DNA of 32,429 bases, from contig CANRHV010000033.1 of NCBI GenBank assembly GCA_947630505.1, forward strand, positions 1-32,429. Reading direction: 5' to 3'. Origin of the DNA: an uncultured Monoglobus sp. Lineage in GTDB: Bacteria > Bacillota > Clostridia > Monoglobales > Monoglobaceae. The notes under the pieces were generated by a model, which ran no database searches, was not told the origin of the DNA, and saw nothing but the letters and a program-made list of their open reading frames with translations. The position numbers were made by a program, and so were the translations under genes. Shown piece by piece: positions 6,561 through 15,056 of this stretch; position 1 is the stretch's first letter; the number at the start of each line of letters is the position of its first letter.

Positions 6561-7679
6561 ATGTCGGATTTATATGAAGGTATCGGCAAGCTGGGCTTCG
6601 GGCTCATGAGGCTGCCTATGATCGACAAAAAGATCGACGTCGAACAGACCAAAGCGATGGTCGATAAATTTATGGAAGCGGGATTCAATTATTTCGATAC
6701 CGCATGGGCGTACGGCGAGAGCGAGAGCGCGATACGAAAGGCGCTGGTCGACCGCTATCCAAGAGAGAGCTATAAGCTTGCGACCAAAATGGCCGCGTGG
6801 ATAAACTGCAAGACGCGCGAGGACGCGATCGCTCAGTTTGAGAATTCTTTGAAGGTGACGGGCGCGGGATATTTTGATTTTTATCTGCTCCATAACCTGG
6901 GCGAGGGGCGCACCGGATTCTTTGACGATTTTAATATGTGGGATTTTGTTATGCAAAAGAAGGCCGAGGGCCTGATAAAGCACGTCGGCTTTTCGTTCCA
7001 CTCGACCCCGCAGGAGCTTGAAGATATTTTGAACAAGCACCCCGAGATGGAATTCGTGCAGCTTCAGATCAACTATGCCGACTGGGACAACTACGCGATA
7101 CAGTCCCGCGGCTGCTATGAGGTCGCGAGGAAGCACAACATTCCTATCATAATTATGGAGCCGGTCAAGGGCGGCATGCTTGCGAATCCGCCCGAGTCCG
7201 TAAAAAATATCCTGAAAGAGGCGGAGCCCGATATGTCGTGCGCGTCGTGGGCGATACGCTTCGCGGCCGACCTTGACGGCGTTATAACCGTGCTGTCGGG
7301 CATGAGCAGCATTGAGCAGACCGAGGATAATCTGTCGTATATGAAGGGCTTTATAGGACTGACCGACGCGCAGCGCGAAACTCTTGACAAAGCGCGTGAG
7401 GAAATGGCGAAAATCCCGATCATTCCCTGCACGGTCTGCAACTACTGCGCAAAGGTCTGCCCCAAGAACATCGGCATATCGGGCACCTTTACCGCGATGA
7501 ACATAATGACACTCTATGGCGACAAGGCCGCCGCGCAACACCAGTTGGGATGGCTGGTGAACGGCCACGGTTCGGCAGGAGCGGAGGAGTGCGTAAAATG
7601 CGGAAAGTGCGAGGAAGCCTGTCCGCAGCATATCAAGATCAGAGACGAGCTCGAAAAAGTGACCGCCGCGCTGGCGTAA
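6561..7679 (+). CDS. Aldo/keto reductase with C-terminal 2[4Fe-4S] ferredoxin domain
   Basis: 372 residues. The N-terminal TIM-barrel shows the catalytic tetrad in context: Asp in NYFDTAWAYG, Tyr in the same motif, Lys in LATKM and His in YLLHN. The C-terminus has two iron-sulfur motifs, CTVCNYCAKVCP and CVKCGKCEEACP, each CxxCxxCxxxCP. Such fused enzymes are common in anaerobic Clostridia and presumably reduce carbonyl substrates with electrons shared between NAD(P)H and ferredoxin; the substrate is unknown. AAAGGGG precedes the ATG, and a strong promoter and terminator bracket it as a single-gene unit. Confidence 0.9.
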   Translation: MSDLYEGIGKLGFGLMRLPMIDKKIDVEQTKAMVDKFMEAGFNYFDTAWAYGESESAIRKALVDRYPRESYKLATKMAAWINCKTREDAIAQFENSLKVTGAGYFDFYLLHNLGEGRTGFFDDFNMWDFVMQKKAEGLIKHVGFSFHSTPQELEDILNKHPEMEFVQLQINYADWDNYAIQSRGCYEVARKHNIPIIIMEPVKGGMLANPPESVKNILKEAEPDMSCASWAIRFAADLDGVITVLSGMSSIEQTEDNLSYMKGFIGLTDAQRETLDKAREEMAKIPIIPCTVCNYCAKVCPKNIGISGTFTAMNIMTLYGDKAAAQHQLGWLVNGHGSAGAEECVKCGKCEEACPQHIKIRDELEKVTAALA

Positions 7680-7690
7680 GCAAAAAACTA

Positions 7691-7732
7691 AAAAAACGAT
7701 CACCGCCGGGGAACAGCCTCGGCGGTGATTTT
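7691..7732. terminator. Bidirectional terminator between convergent genes
   Basis: Stem ATCACCGCCG (7699-7708) with CGGCGGTGAT (7720-7729). A run of A lies on the left (7691-7696) and T residues on the right, so it can stop both the reductase transcript and the leftward pst-pho transcript. Confidence 0.8.
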
Positions 7733-9110
7733 ATGCTTGAAACTTATATTTCGGAAATATGATTTTTATATCTGTGCCCTTGCCGGGCTCGCTTTTTAAA
7801 CTTATCTCGGCGCCGTGTATTTGCGCCGCGTGCTTTACTATCGAGAGCCCGAGGCCTGTGCCGCCGGTCTCTTTTGAGTGGCTTTTGTCCACGCGGTAGA
7901 ACCGCTCGAATACGCGCTCTCGATCGACCTCGGGAATGCCGATACCGTTATCCCTGACCGACACAAACGGCCTGCCGCCCTCATTGTCGACCGTGATCTT
8001 GACGTATCCGCCGTCGCGATTGTATCTCACGGCGTTGTCGCAGAGGTTGTATATCATCTCGTGCAGCAGTCCGCGGCTGCCGCGCACGGTTTGTCCGCTT
8101 CCCGACACGGATATGCTTATGCCGCGCTTTTCCGCTTTAAACTCAAGGCTTTCGGCGGCCTCGCGCGCGCTCTCCAAAAGATCCGTGTCGGTCATCTCTA
8201 TGTTTCCGCCGCCCTCGTCAAGCCCCGACAGGCTGATTATGTCGTCTATCAGCGCCAGCAGGCGTTTTGACTCGGAATTAATGCGCTCCAAAAATCCGTT
8301 CACGTCTTTCGGGTCAACTATGCCCTCTTTTAAAATTTCGCTGCAACCCATAATGGTTGTCAGCGGCGTTTTGAGCTCGTGGGAAACGTTTGCCGAAAAC
8401 TCGCGACGCATCTTTTCGGCCTCCCGCGCCTCGTTGATTTGGGTGAGCATCCTTTTATTTTGCTCGTCGACCCGCTCAAGCAGCGGATCCAGCTCCTCGT
8501 ACGCCTTGTATTCAAGGGGAGCGTCAAGGTCGAGCTCGTTTATCGGCCTTATTATCGAGCGGGTCAGCTCGCCCGCGGCGGCCATCGCCAGTCCGATAAG
8601 CAGCAGCACCGCCAGCAGTATTCCAGGCGCCGCGCCGAACACCGCGCCAAACATGCTCGAGGTCTCGCGGGAGACGCGGATAACTCCGCCGTCACTCAGG
8701 CGCAGCGCGTAGTAATAATTCTTTTTGCCAAAGGTTTTTGACACGCGCGTGCTCTCACCCTCACCGCTCTCGAGCGCCTGTTTGATCTCGGGGCGGCTTG
8801 AGTGATTCTCGGCCGCCTCACCGTCCGCGCGGCTGTCAAAAACAACCGAGCCGTCGGCGGCGATCATTGTCACGCGCCCGTCGGGAACAGCCGATTTTAA
8901 TTCCGAGACCCCGACGGTATCGGCGAGCTCGGCCAGATATCGCGTCTCGGATTTGATCTCGGATTTGATCTCGCGGGAAAATTCGGCGTAAAACAGAGCA
9001 GATGAAATGATCGCGGTTATCACAACGCCCGCTATCACAACGGCCGTGATCCCTAGAAATATTTTTGAGCTCAGCTTTGCCGAGCCGTTTTTAAAAAATT
9101 TTTTTGCCAC
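7731..9110 (-). CDS. phoR: Phosphate-regulon sensor histidine kinase PhoR
   Basis: 459 residues from a GTG start six bases after the phoB stop. A transmembrane helix lies near residues 17-40, a small extracytoplasmic domain near 41-160, a second helix near 163-185 and a HAMP-like linker follows. The kinase core shows H-box NVSHELKTPL, N-box NLCDNAVRYN, G1 DNGIGIP, F-box FERFYRV and G2 GGTGLGLS. Known role: autophosphorylates and activates PhoB when phosphate is scarce, under control of the Pst transporter and PhoU. Its position as last gene of the pst-phoU-phoB operon makes the assignment firm. It lacks the PAS domain present in the kinase at 2045. Confidence 0.9.
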   Translation of the reverse strand: MAKKFFKNGSAKLSSKIFLGITAVVIAGVVITAIISSALFYAEFSREIKSEIKSETRYLAELADTVGVSELKSAVPDGRVTMIAADGSVVFDSRADGEAAENHSSRPEIKQALESGEGESTRVSKTFGKKNYYYALRLSDGGVIRVSRETSSMFGAVFGAAPGILLAVLLLIGLAMAAAGELTRSIIRPINELDLDAPLEYKAYEELDPLLERVDEQNKRMLTQINEAREAEKMRREFSANVSHELKTPLTTIMGCSEILKEGIVDPKDVNGFLERINSESKRLLALIDDIISLSGLDEGGGNIEMTDTDLLESAREAAESLEFKAEKRGISISVSGSGQTVRGSRGLLHEMIYNLCDNAVRYNRDGGYVKITVDNEGGRPFVSVRDNGIGIPEVDRERVFERFYRVDKSHSKETGGTGLGLSIVKHAAQIHGAEISLKSEPGKGTDIKIIFPKYKFQA

Positions 9111-9116
9111 TTGCCG

Positions 9117-9797
9117 TCAATCCTCGATTCTGTAGCCCACGCCGCGCACTGTTTTGATTATGCTTCCTCGTTCGCCCAGCTTGCGGCGCAGGGTCCTGAT
9201 GTGAACGTCGACCGTTCGGGTCTCGCCGTCAAAGTCATAGCTCCACACGCGGTCAAGCAGCGTGTCTCGGGTTATGACCGAGCCGCGGTTCTTGAGCAGC
9301 AGACGCAGGACTTCAAATTCTTTTAAAGTCAGCTCGACCTCGTTGCCGCCCGAGGTCACGATATGTTTTTTCGCGTTGAGATGCACGCCGAATGCGGAAT
9401 ATTCCTCGTCGGCTTTGCTTTCCGCCGCGCCTCCGCTGCGCCGCAGCACCGCCTTTATTCTCGATATAAGCTCCATGATCCCGAAGGGCTTTGTAACATA
9501 GTCGTCAGCGCCGCCGTCAAGGCCGCTCACCTTGTCGAACTCGGCATTTTTGGCTGTGAGAAGTATCACCGGAATATCGCGGGTGTCGGGAGCGGAGCGC
9601 AGCTTTTTTAAAATGCTCAGTCCGTCCTCGCCGGGCAGCATTATGTCGAGCAGTATAAGATCGGGCCTGCCGCTGTTTTTGAGAGCTTCAAACAGCGGCT
9701 TGCCGCACTCAAAGCCCTTTGCCTCAAAGCCCGTGTTTCTGAGACTGTACACAACAAGCTCGCGGATGCCTCCGTCGTCCTCAACGCAATAAACCAT
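9117..9797 (-). CDS. phoB: Phosphate-regulon response regulator PhoB
   Basis: 226 residues, OmpR/PhoB family. The receiver domain (about 1-120) shows the acidic pair in VEDDGG, the phosphoacceptor Asp in LILLDIMLPGEDG, the Thr/Lys pair in ILLTAK and KPFG. The winged-helix domain (about 130-226) has LTLKEFEVLRLLLKN, TVDVHIRTLRRKLG and the terminal VRGVGYR. AGGAG precedes the ATG. It is expected to bind the TTAACA-type repeats upstream of pstS in this window and so control the operon that encodes it. Confidence 0.93.
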   Translation of the reverse strand: MVYCVEDDGGIRELVVYSLRNTGFEAKGFECGKPLFEALKNSGRPDLILLDIMLPGEDGLSILKKLRSAPDTRDIPVILLTAKNAEFDKVSGLDGGADDYVTKPFGIMELISRIKAVLRRSGGAAESKADEEYSAFGVHLNAKKHIVTSGGNEVELTLKEFEVLRLLLKNRGSVITRDTLLDRVWSYDFDGETRTVDVHIRTLRRKLGERGSIIKTVRGVGYRIED

Positions 9798-9834
9798 AAT
9801 ATCTTTTCTCCTGTCATTTTAAATTATTCGGGAT

Positions 9835-10473
9835 TTACCGATGTTCGCCGGTCACGGAAAATTCTACCCATTCGGCGACATTTACCGCGTGGTCGCCTAT
9901 GCGCTCAAGGTATTTCGCGGTCATCATCAAATCGAGAGCCGAGGCGGCCTTTTGCGGGTTCGCGCCTATATATTCCGCCAGCTCGGCGCAGGATTCTTTG
10001 AACCAACGGTCAATATCGTCGTCGCGCCGCATGACGTCGCGTGCGGCGTCGAGGTCACGCTCAACGAACGCGTCCACGCTCTCGGTCACCATTTTCGAAA
10101 CTCCGTCCGCCATTTTTTTGATGTGCTCATTGTCAAAGCTGTCGTCAAAATCAGTGTGGCGCACTATCTCGGCGATGTCCGCCGCCTGGTCGCCGATCCT
10201 CTCCATGTCGGTTATCATTTTAAGAGCCGAGGACACCGCTCGCAGGTCCGCCGCCACCGGCTGCTGCCTGAGCAGCAGCTTGAGGCACAGGCTCTCAATG
10301 TCGCGCTCGGCTCGGTTTATCTCTTCCTCAATCGCGGCCACGCTTTTCGCCGCGTTTTTGTCGCGGCGGAGCAGCGCTTTCACCGCGTCCTCGATTGCGC
10401 TCTCGCACAGAGCGCCCATGTCTGTCATTTCTCTGTTCAGCTCGTCGAGCTGTCTGTTAAAGTTATCTCTCAT
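9835..10473 (-). CDS. phoU: Phosphate signalling regulator PhoU
   Basis: 212 residues from the ATG at 10473; a TTG at 10485 is possible, but the protein then starts MDNAMRD while PhoU family members usually begin at MRxxF. Two copies of the PhoU helical-bundle repeat are visible: about 10-100 with DMERIGDQAADIAEI, and about 110-205 with KYLERIGDHAVNVAEW. The E/DRIGD metal-binding motifs are intact in both. PhoU links Pst transporter state to PhoR and damps phosphate uptake. It starts four bases after the pstB stop codon. Confidence 0.92.
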   Translation of the reverse strand: MRDNFNRQLDELNREMTDMGALCESAIEDAVKALLRRDKNAAKSVAAIEEEINRAERDIESLCLKLLLRQQPVAADLRAVSSALKMITDMERIGDQAADIAEIVRHTDFDDSFDNEHIKKMADGVSKMVTESVDAFVERDLDAARDVMRRDDDIDRWFKESCAELAEYIGANPQKAASALDLMMTAKYLERIGDHAVNVAEWVEFSVTGEHR

Positions 10474-10477
10474 AGCA

Positions 10478-11230
10478 TTATCCAAACCTTCCCGTAATAT
10501 AATCTTCGGTCCTCTTGTCTTTTGGCATCGAGAATATTTGCTCGGTGCCGCCCTGCTCCACGACCTCTCCCAAAAGGAAGAATGCGGTTTTGTCCGAGAT
10601 GCGGACGGCCTGCTGCATGCTGTGAGTGACTATAACTATAGTATAACTCTTTTTCAGCTCAAGCGCAAGGTCTTCTATCTTGGAAGTTGAGATCGGGTCA
10701 AGAGCCGAGGTTGGCTCGTCCATCAGCAGCACCTCGGGCTTGACCGCCAGAGCGCGGGCTATGCACAGCCTTTGCTGCTGTCCGCCCGACATTCCGAGGG
10801 CGCTCTTTTTCAGTCTGTCCTTCACCTCGTCCCAGATCGCCGCGTCCCGCAGCGAGTTTTCAACGATCTCGTCAAGCTTTGACTTTGAGTGAATGCCGTG
10901 TGTCCTTGGACCGTAGGCGATGTTGTCGTATATGCTCATAGGGAACGGATTGGGCTTTTGGAACACCATGCCCACCCGCTTGCGCAGGTCGTTGGGGTCG
11001 AGCTCCTTGTAAATGTCCGCGCCGCAAAGCTTTACCTCGCCGTCAACGCGGCACCCCTCCACAAGATCGTTCATGCGGTTGAGCGTTTTGAGCAGGGTCG
11101 ATTTTCCGCAGCCCGAGGGACCTATAAACGCGGTGATTTGATTTTTCGGAATATCCATGCTCACGCTTTTCAGAGCGTGGAAATCGCCGTAGTGCAGATT
11201 TAAGTTTTTTATGCTTATAATATTTTCCAT
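10478..11230 (-). CDS. pstB: Phosphate ABC transporter ATP-binding protein PstB
   Basis: 250 residues, the usual PstB length. Walker [11 protein letters not shown]-loop in [14 protein letters not shown] (the PFPMS sequence is typical of PstB), signature [17 protein letters not shown], Walker [14 protein letters not shown] and the switch His in VTHSMQQA are all present. It powers phosphate import through the PstC/PstA channel. AGAGGA precedes the ATG, 17 bases after pstA. Confidence 0.96.
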   Translation of the reverse strand: MENIISIKNLNLHYGDFHALKSVSMDIPKNQITAFIGPSGCGKSTLLKTLNRMNDLVEGCRVDGEVKLCGADIYKELDPNDLRKRVGMVFQKPNPFPMSIYDNIAYGPRTHGIHSKSKLDEIVENSLRDAAIWDEVKDRLKKSALGMSGGQQQRLCIARALAVKPEVLLMDEPTSALDPISTSKIEDLALELKKSYTIVIVTHSMQQAVRISDKTAFFLLGEVVEQGGTEQIFSMPKDKRTEDYITGRFG

Positions 11231-11247
11231 GTTTTTATCCTCTTAAA

Positions 11248-12123
11248 TTATTTCAGTGTGATTTTTTTCGCCAGCGTTCCCGACGCCGCGTTGAGCAGCA
11301 CCACAATAAGCAGCAGCACGACCGCCGTGGCGTATGACTGTTCGGTGTTCAGGCCCTCGCTCCACAGCGCGTACAGGTGGACCGCCATCGTACGGCCCGA
11401 GCCCAAAAGATTAGGCGGCACCTGCGCCACCGTTCCGGCGGTGTATATCAGCGCCGCGGTCTCGCCCACGATCCTGCCCGTTGACAGCACAACTCCCGAC
11501 AGGATCCCCGGCACAGCCGAGGGCAGTACTATTTTAAACACGGTGCGCAGCCGTCCCGCGCCCAGACCGAAGCTGCCCTCGCGGTACGAGTCGGGCACCG
11601 ATTTTAGCGCTTCCTCGGTGGTGCGCATGATCACCGGAAGTATCATTATAACCAGCGTCAGCGCGCCCGCGAGCAGCGAGTATCCCCACGAAAACGTTGT
11701 GACAAACAGCAGGAACCCGAACAGGCCGTACACGATAGACGGTATGCCCTGAAGTGTCTCGGTCGTTATCCTGACAAGGCCGACAAGTTTGTTGCCACGT
11801 TTCGCGTATTCCACAAGATAAATCGCGGAGAACACACCCAGCGGCACCGCGATAAGCAGCGACAGCAGCGTCATTATTACGGTATTTATGAGAGCGGGGA
11901 ACAGAGACACGTTCTCGGAGTTGTATGTGGGGCTGAACAGGTCGAGCGAAAGATTCGGGATGCCCTTTATGAATATATAAATTATCAGGCACAGAAGCGC
12001 GCCGAACGTGAGGCATGCCGCTGTATACACAAGCGTCCGAAGCACAGCTGCTTGCGCTTTCGCTCCCGAAACGCTGCCGCTTTTTTGCGGAGCCGTTTTT
12101 GATATAGCTGTTGCTTTGGTCAT
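11248..12123 (-). CDS. pstA: Phosphate ABC transporter permease PstA
   Basis: 291 residues with about six transmembrane helices. The cytosolic coupling segment typical of the family is present (EALKSVPDSYREGSFGLGAGRLRT is split across residues about 165-190; the EGSFGLGA core is the EAA-loop equivalent). AAAGGAGG lies before the ATG, inside the end of pstC; the genes overlap by four bases (ATGA), implying translational coupling. The N-terminus carries a short Ala/Lys-rich cytosolic extension of about 25 residues. Confidence 0.93.
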   Translation of the reverse strand: MTKATAISKTAPQKSGSVSGAKAQAAVLRTLVYTAACLTFGALLCLIIYIFIKGIPNLSLDLFSPTYNSENVSLFPALINTVIMTLLSLLIAVPLGVFSAIYLVEYAKRGNKLVGLVRITTETLQGIPSIVYGLFGFLLFVTTFSWGYSLLAGALTLVIMILPVIMRTTEEALKSVPDSYREGSFGLGAGRLRTVFKIVLPSAVPGILSGVVLSTGRIVGETAALIYTAGTVAQVPPNLLGSGRTMAVHLYALWSEGLNTEQSYATAVVLLLIVVLLNAASGTLAKKITLK

Positions 12124-12977
12124 TTGCTCTCGGACCTCCTTTTAAGCAGCGAAAAGCTGAGATTGATTATCAGAATGAAAACGAACAGCACGACCGCCGT
12201 GGCGATCAGAGCCTCGCGGTGCAGGTCGGCGGCGTAGCCCATTTCCAGAACTATGTTGGCCGTCATGGTCCTGACGCCGCGAGTAAGTCCGCCGGGCATG
12301 GCGGCTTGGTTTCCCGCCACCATAATGACCGCCATCGTCTCGCCTATCGCGCGGCCTATTCCCAGTATGACGCCCGCCGTAACTCCCGACTTCGCTGCGG
12401 GCAGCACCGTCATAAACACCGACCGCTCGTGCGTCGCGCCCAGCGCGCGGGCGCCCTCGTAATAGCTTTCGGGCACAGCGTTCAGAGACGACTCGCTGAC
12501 AGATATTATCGTCGGCAGTATCATTATCCCTAACACTATCGACGCGGCCAGCATGCTCGTGCCGCTGCCGCCGAATATCTGCCTCACGGCCGGCACTATC
12601 ACCATCAGTCCGAAAAAGCCGTATACGACCGATGGTATGCCCGCCAGCAGATCGACCGCCGGCTTCAGCAATTTGCGGAGCCTATCGGGGCAGAAACGGG
12701 TCATAAACACCGCCGCCAAAATGCCGATCGGCACGCCTATCACGATCGCTCCCGCCGTGACGTACACGCTGCCCAATATCATCGGCAGAATTCCGTAGAT
12801 GTCGTTGCCGGGCTTCCATTTCTTGCCGAGCAGAAAATCGAACAAGCCTATTTTTTTCATTGCGGGAATACCGTTAGCGAACAGAAACACGCATATCAGC
12901 GCCACCGCCAGTACCGACACGCAGGCGCAGAACAGGAACACGCCGCTCATTATGTTTTCTTTAAGCTTGTTTTTCAT
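12120..12977 (-). CDS. pstC: Phosphate ABC transporter permease PstC
   Basis: 285 residues with about six transmembrane helices, near residues 12-33, 65-90, 105-130, 138-160, 205-225 and 255-277. Family markers include PSVVYGFFGL and the coupling-loop segment PESYYEGARALGA. With PstA it forms the membrane channel for phosphate. It overlaps pstS upstream and pstA downstream by four bases each, so the three genes are tightly coupled. Confidence 0.94.
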   Translation of the reverse strand: MKNKLKENIMSGVFLFCACVSVLAVALICVFLFANGIPAMKKIGLFDFLLGKKWKPGNDIYGILPMILGSVYVTAGAIVIGVPIGILAAVFMTRFCPDRLRKLLKPAVDLLAGIPSVVYGFFGLMVIVPAVRQIFGGSGTSMLAASIVLGIMILPTIISVSESSLNAVPESYYEGARALGATHERSVFMTVLPAAKSGVTAGVILGIGRAIGETMAVIMVAGNQAAMPGGLTRGVRTMTANIVLEMGYAADLHREALIATAVVLFVFILIINLSFSLLKRRSESK

Positions 12978-13867
12978 AACTGTTCCCCGATCTCGCTCCA
13001 GTCGGTGATCTCACCCGTGTATATTTTTCTCACCTGCTCTGAGGTGATCTCGTTTATCGGGTTTGAATTGTTAACAATGACCGCGATCCCGTCAAGGGCT
13101 ATGACCGTAGCTTTGACGCCCTTTTGCGTTTCGCTGTCTTTAAGCTCGCGGCTTGCCATGCCTATGTCGCAAACGCCGTCGATCGCGTTGTTTATGCCTG
13201 TTGTCGAGTCGCTTTGCTGCACCTCGATCTCGGCGGCCGGGTTAAGCTCAAGATACGCTTCCTTGAGCTTTTCCATGACCGGCGTTACCGACGACGAACC
13301 CGAGACCACTATCTTGCCCGCGGTCTTTGAGCCGGCATAAGCTCCCGAGCTTCCCTCTGAGATATAGCCGTTTTCTTCTGCGACCGCCTGCCCCTCGGCG
13401 CTCATTATGAAATCAATAAAATCCTGCGCCGTTTCGGATATGCTGTCTTTTGTAACGATGTTAAACGGCCTCGACACCTTGTAGCTGCCGTCCTTCACGC
13501 CGTCGGCGCTCGCCTCGGCTCCGTCGACCCGCAGCGCCTTGACGCTCGAGTTCAGCGAGCCCATTGAGATATAGCCTATGGCGTTCTCGTTGCCCGCCAC
13601 GCTTGTCATCATGACCGAGGTGCTGTTTGTCACACTTGACGCGTCGGTCGTCATATCGACCTTTTCGCCGTTTTGCTCTTCCTCAATGCCGAACAGCTCG
13701 GTGAAGGCGCCTCTGGTGCCCGAGCCGTCCTCGCGGGATATGACCGTTATTTCTTTTGTCTGCTCCGCGCCGCCTCCGCAGCCCGTCAGCGACGAGCCGA
13801 TCACCAGCAGCGCGCACGCCGCCGCGATCCCGTCCGCGAGCTTCGGATGATTTTTAAAAATGTTCAT
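12974..13867 (-). CDS. pstS: Phosphate-binding lipoprotein PstS with permuted domain order
   Basis: 297 residues from the ATG at 13867, chosen for AGGAGAG upstream; a longer frame from 13918 runs back into the promoter. The signal peptide ends in a lipobox (LTGCG). The mature protein begins with TVISREDGSGTRGAF, which in usual PstS follows the first lobe. It continues through the normal C-terminal half to SAEGQAVAEENGYI. Only after a short linker does the usual N-terminal half begin with VVSGSSSVTPVMEKL, running to YTGEITDWSEIG, where the gene stops. All blocks are present, so this is a circularly permuted and not a truncated protein. First gene of the operon, behind the Pho box. Confidence 0.9.
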   Translation of the reverse strand: MNIFKNHPKLADGIAAACALLVIGSSLTGCGGGAEQTKEITVISREDGSGTRGAFTELFGIEEEQNGEKVDMTTDASSVTNSTSVMMTSVAGNENAIGYISMGSLNSSVKALRVDGAEASADGVKDGSYKVSRPFNIVTKDSISETAQDFIDFIMSAEGQAVAEENGYISEGSSGAYAGSKTAGKIVVSGSSSVTPVMEKLKEAYLELNPAAEIEVQQSDSTTGINNAIDGVCDIGMASRELKDSETQKGVKATVIALDGIAVIVNNSNPINEITSEQVRKIYTGEITDWSEIGEQL

Positions 13868-13903
13868 GGTTTTTCTCTCCTTATCTTTTTTGATTTCGGC
13901 TCT

Positions 13904-13958
13904 ATAATATCGCGGCAATGTAAAATCGGTAATCGCGTATGTGTTAAATTTATGTAAA
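13904..13958 (-). promoter_or_regulatory. Pho box and promoter of the pst-pho operon
   Basis: Minus strand: TTTACA (13953-13958) and TTAACA (13942-13947) are exactly 11 bases apart, matching the TT(A/T)ACA direct repeats bound by Gram-positive PhoP/PhoB. Another TTTACA lies at 13919-13924. The -10 is TATTAT (13904-13909) with a weak -35, TTACCG, 17 bases upstream, as expected for an activator-dependent promoter. Confidence 0.7.
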
Positions 13959-13984
13959 ACCGAATCAAGCCTCGAGAGAGGCGC

Positions 13985-14013
13985 TTGACAGCGGAGCCGA
14001 GAAATAGTATTAT
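13985..14013 (+). promoter_or_regulatory. Promoter of the XRE-ImmA operon
   Basis: TTGACA (13985-13990), 17-base spacer, TATTAT (14008-14013), about 34 bases before the start codon. Confidence 0.65.
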
Positions 14014-14046
14014 TATAATATAATTATTTCGGAAAGGACGGAGCGT

Positions 14047-14451
14047 ATGAAATTCGGAGAAAAGGTCAGAAAGCTCAGAAAAGAAAAGGGTATGACGCAG
14101 ACCGAGCTGGCGGACAGCCTCGGCATAACTCTGCGCACCGTGCAGAACTACGAGGCGGGCTCCGTTCACCCAAAGAGTCGCGATATATACTATCGTCTGG
14201 CGGAGATGTTCGATGTCGACAAAAACTATTTTATGACCGAGGACGAGGAGCTTATCAGAGCCGCCTTTGAGCGCGGCGGCAGGAAATCGGCGGCCGATGT
14301 GGAGGAGCTGATCGAGGGTATCTGCGGCCTGTTCGCCGGAGGCGAGCTGCCCGAGGAGGATATGGACGCGGCGATGAAAGCCATATCCGACGCCTACTTC
14401 GCGGTCAAGGAGGAAAACAAAAAATACACGCCCAAAAAGTACATAAGCTGA
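14047..14451 (+). CDS. XRE-family helix-turn-helix regulator
   Basis: 134 residues. An N-terminal Cro/C1-type DNA-binding domain spans about residues 4-62: IRKLRKEKG-type start (VRKLRKEKGMTQTELA), recognition segment GITLRTVQNYEAG, and helices ending at DVDKNYFM. The C-terminal acidic half has no recognised domain. GGAAAGGACGGAG precedes the ATG. It lies 48 bases before an ImmA/IrrE metallopeptidase gene on the same strand. In ICEBs1-like elements and some stress systems such a peptidase cleaves its cognate repressor, so this protein is the probable substrate. Confidence 0.85.
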   Translation: MKFGEKVRKLRKEKGMTQTELADSLGITLRTVQNYEAGSVHPKSRDIYYRLAEMFDVDKNYFMTEDEELIRAAFERGGRKSAADVEELIEGICGLFAGGELPEEDMDAAMKAISDAYFAVKEENKKYTPKKYIS

Positions 14452-14499
14452 TTTTTGAGTTAATTATCGGCAATTTATTCGGAAGGGGCGGATGACAAA

Positions 14500-15021
14500 G
14501 TGTCGGCGGACGATATTCACGGCATGGCGGAGGAACTTAAAAAGGCGCACGGAGATGATCCCGCCGAGATCGCCGAGGATCTGGGAATAAAAATAATCAA
14601 GAATTACGAGTTCAAAAAACTGTACGGACTGTACACTATAATAAAGCGCAGGCGCGTTATAATAATAAACGGAAATCTGGAGCCCGCGGCCGAGCGCGTC
14701 GTTCTGGCCCACGAGCTGGGCCATGACCGGCTGCACAGAGACCTGGCGGAAAACCGCGCCGTGCTCGATATCGCGCTGTATGATATGACGGCGCGCCCCG
14801 AGTATGAGGCGAACATGTTCGCCGCCGAGCTTTTGATCGGGGACGATGATGTTTTTGAGCTGATGCGCGGCTACGGCTACAGCGCCGAGCAGACCGCGGT
14901 GAGACTGGGGCTTTCGCCGAATCTTGTGATGATAAAGCTGCATTCGATGCAGCTCAGGGGAATAAAAATACCCGCGGTGATCGTTCCCGAAAACGCGATA
15001 TTCAAAAAGGCGGCCGATTAA
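14500..15021 (+). CDS. ImmA/IrrE-family metallopeptidase
   Basis: 173 residues from a GTG start preceded by GGAAGGGGCGG. The zinc-peptidase motif HELGH lies near residue 72 (LAHELGHDRLH), with the third ligand Glu expected in the following EYEANMFAAELL segment, the usual ImmA/IrrE arrangement. A winged or HTH-like C-terminal region (about 120-150: YSAEQTAVRLGLSPNLVMIKL) is also typical. The family inactivates XRE-type repressors by proteolysis. No integrase or conjugation genes are nearby, so this pair is not visibly part of an integrative element. Confidence 0.87.
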   Translation: MSADDIHGMAEELKKAHGDDPAEIAEDLGIKIIKNYEFKKLYGLYTIIKRRRVIIINGNLEPAAERVVLAHELGHDRLHRDLAENRAVLDIALYDMTARPEYEANMFAAELLIGDDDVFELMRGYGYSAEQTAVRLGLSPNLVMIKLHSMQLRGIKIPAVIVPENAIFKKAAD

Positions 15022-15036
15022 AGGCCGCCTTTCGCG
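15006..15036. terminator. Bidirectional terminator of the ImmA and GH105 genes
   Basis: Stem AAAGGCGGCC (15006-15015) with GGCCGCCTTT (15023-15032). The ImmA stop codon is in the loop. A residues on the left give T residues on the minus strand, serving the convergent GH105 gene. Confidence 0.75.
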
Positions 15037-15056
15037 TTTTAATTATTCGGTTTGCT

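Noticed and set aside
6570..7703. 377-residue frame opposite the first aldo/keto reductase, and similar long antisense frames at 9841-10497, 17837-18889 and 24799-26106
   Set aside because: They mirror well-supported genes in GC-rich DNA, lack ribosome binding sites and family motifs, and have shadow-type composition.
12974..13867. PstS as a truncated or frameshifted gene
   Set aside because: Every conserved block is present once in one open frame with a lipobox and proper junction to pstC; only the order is changed.
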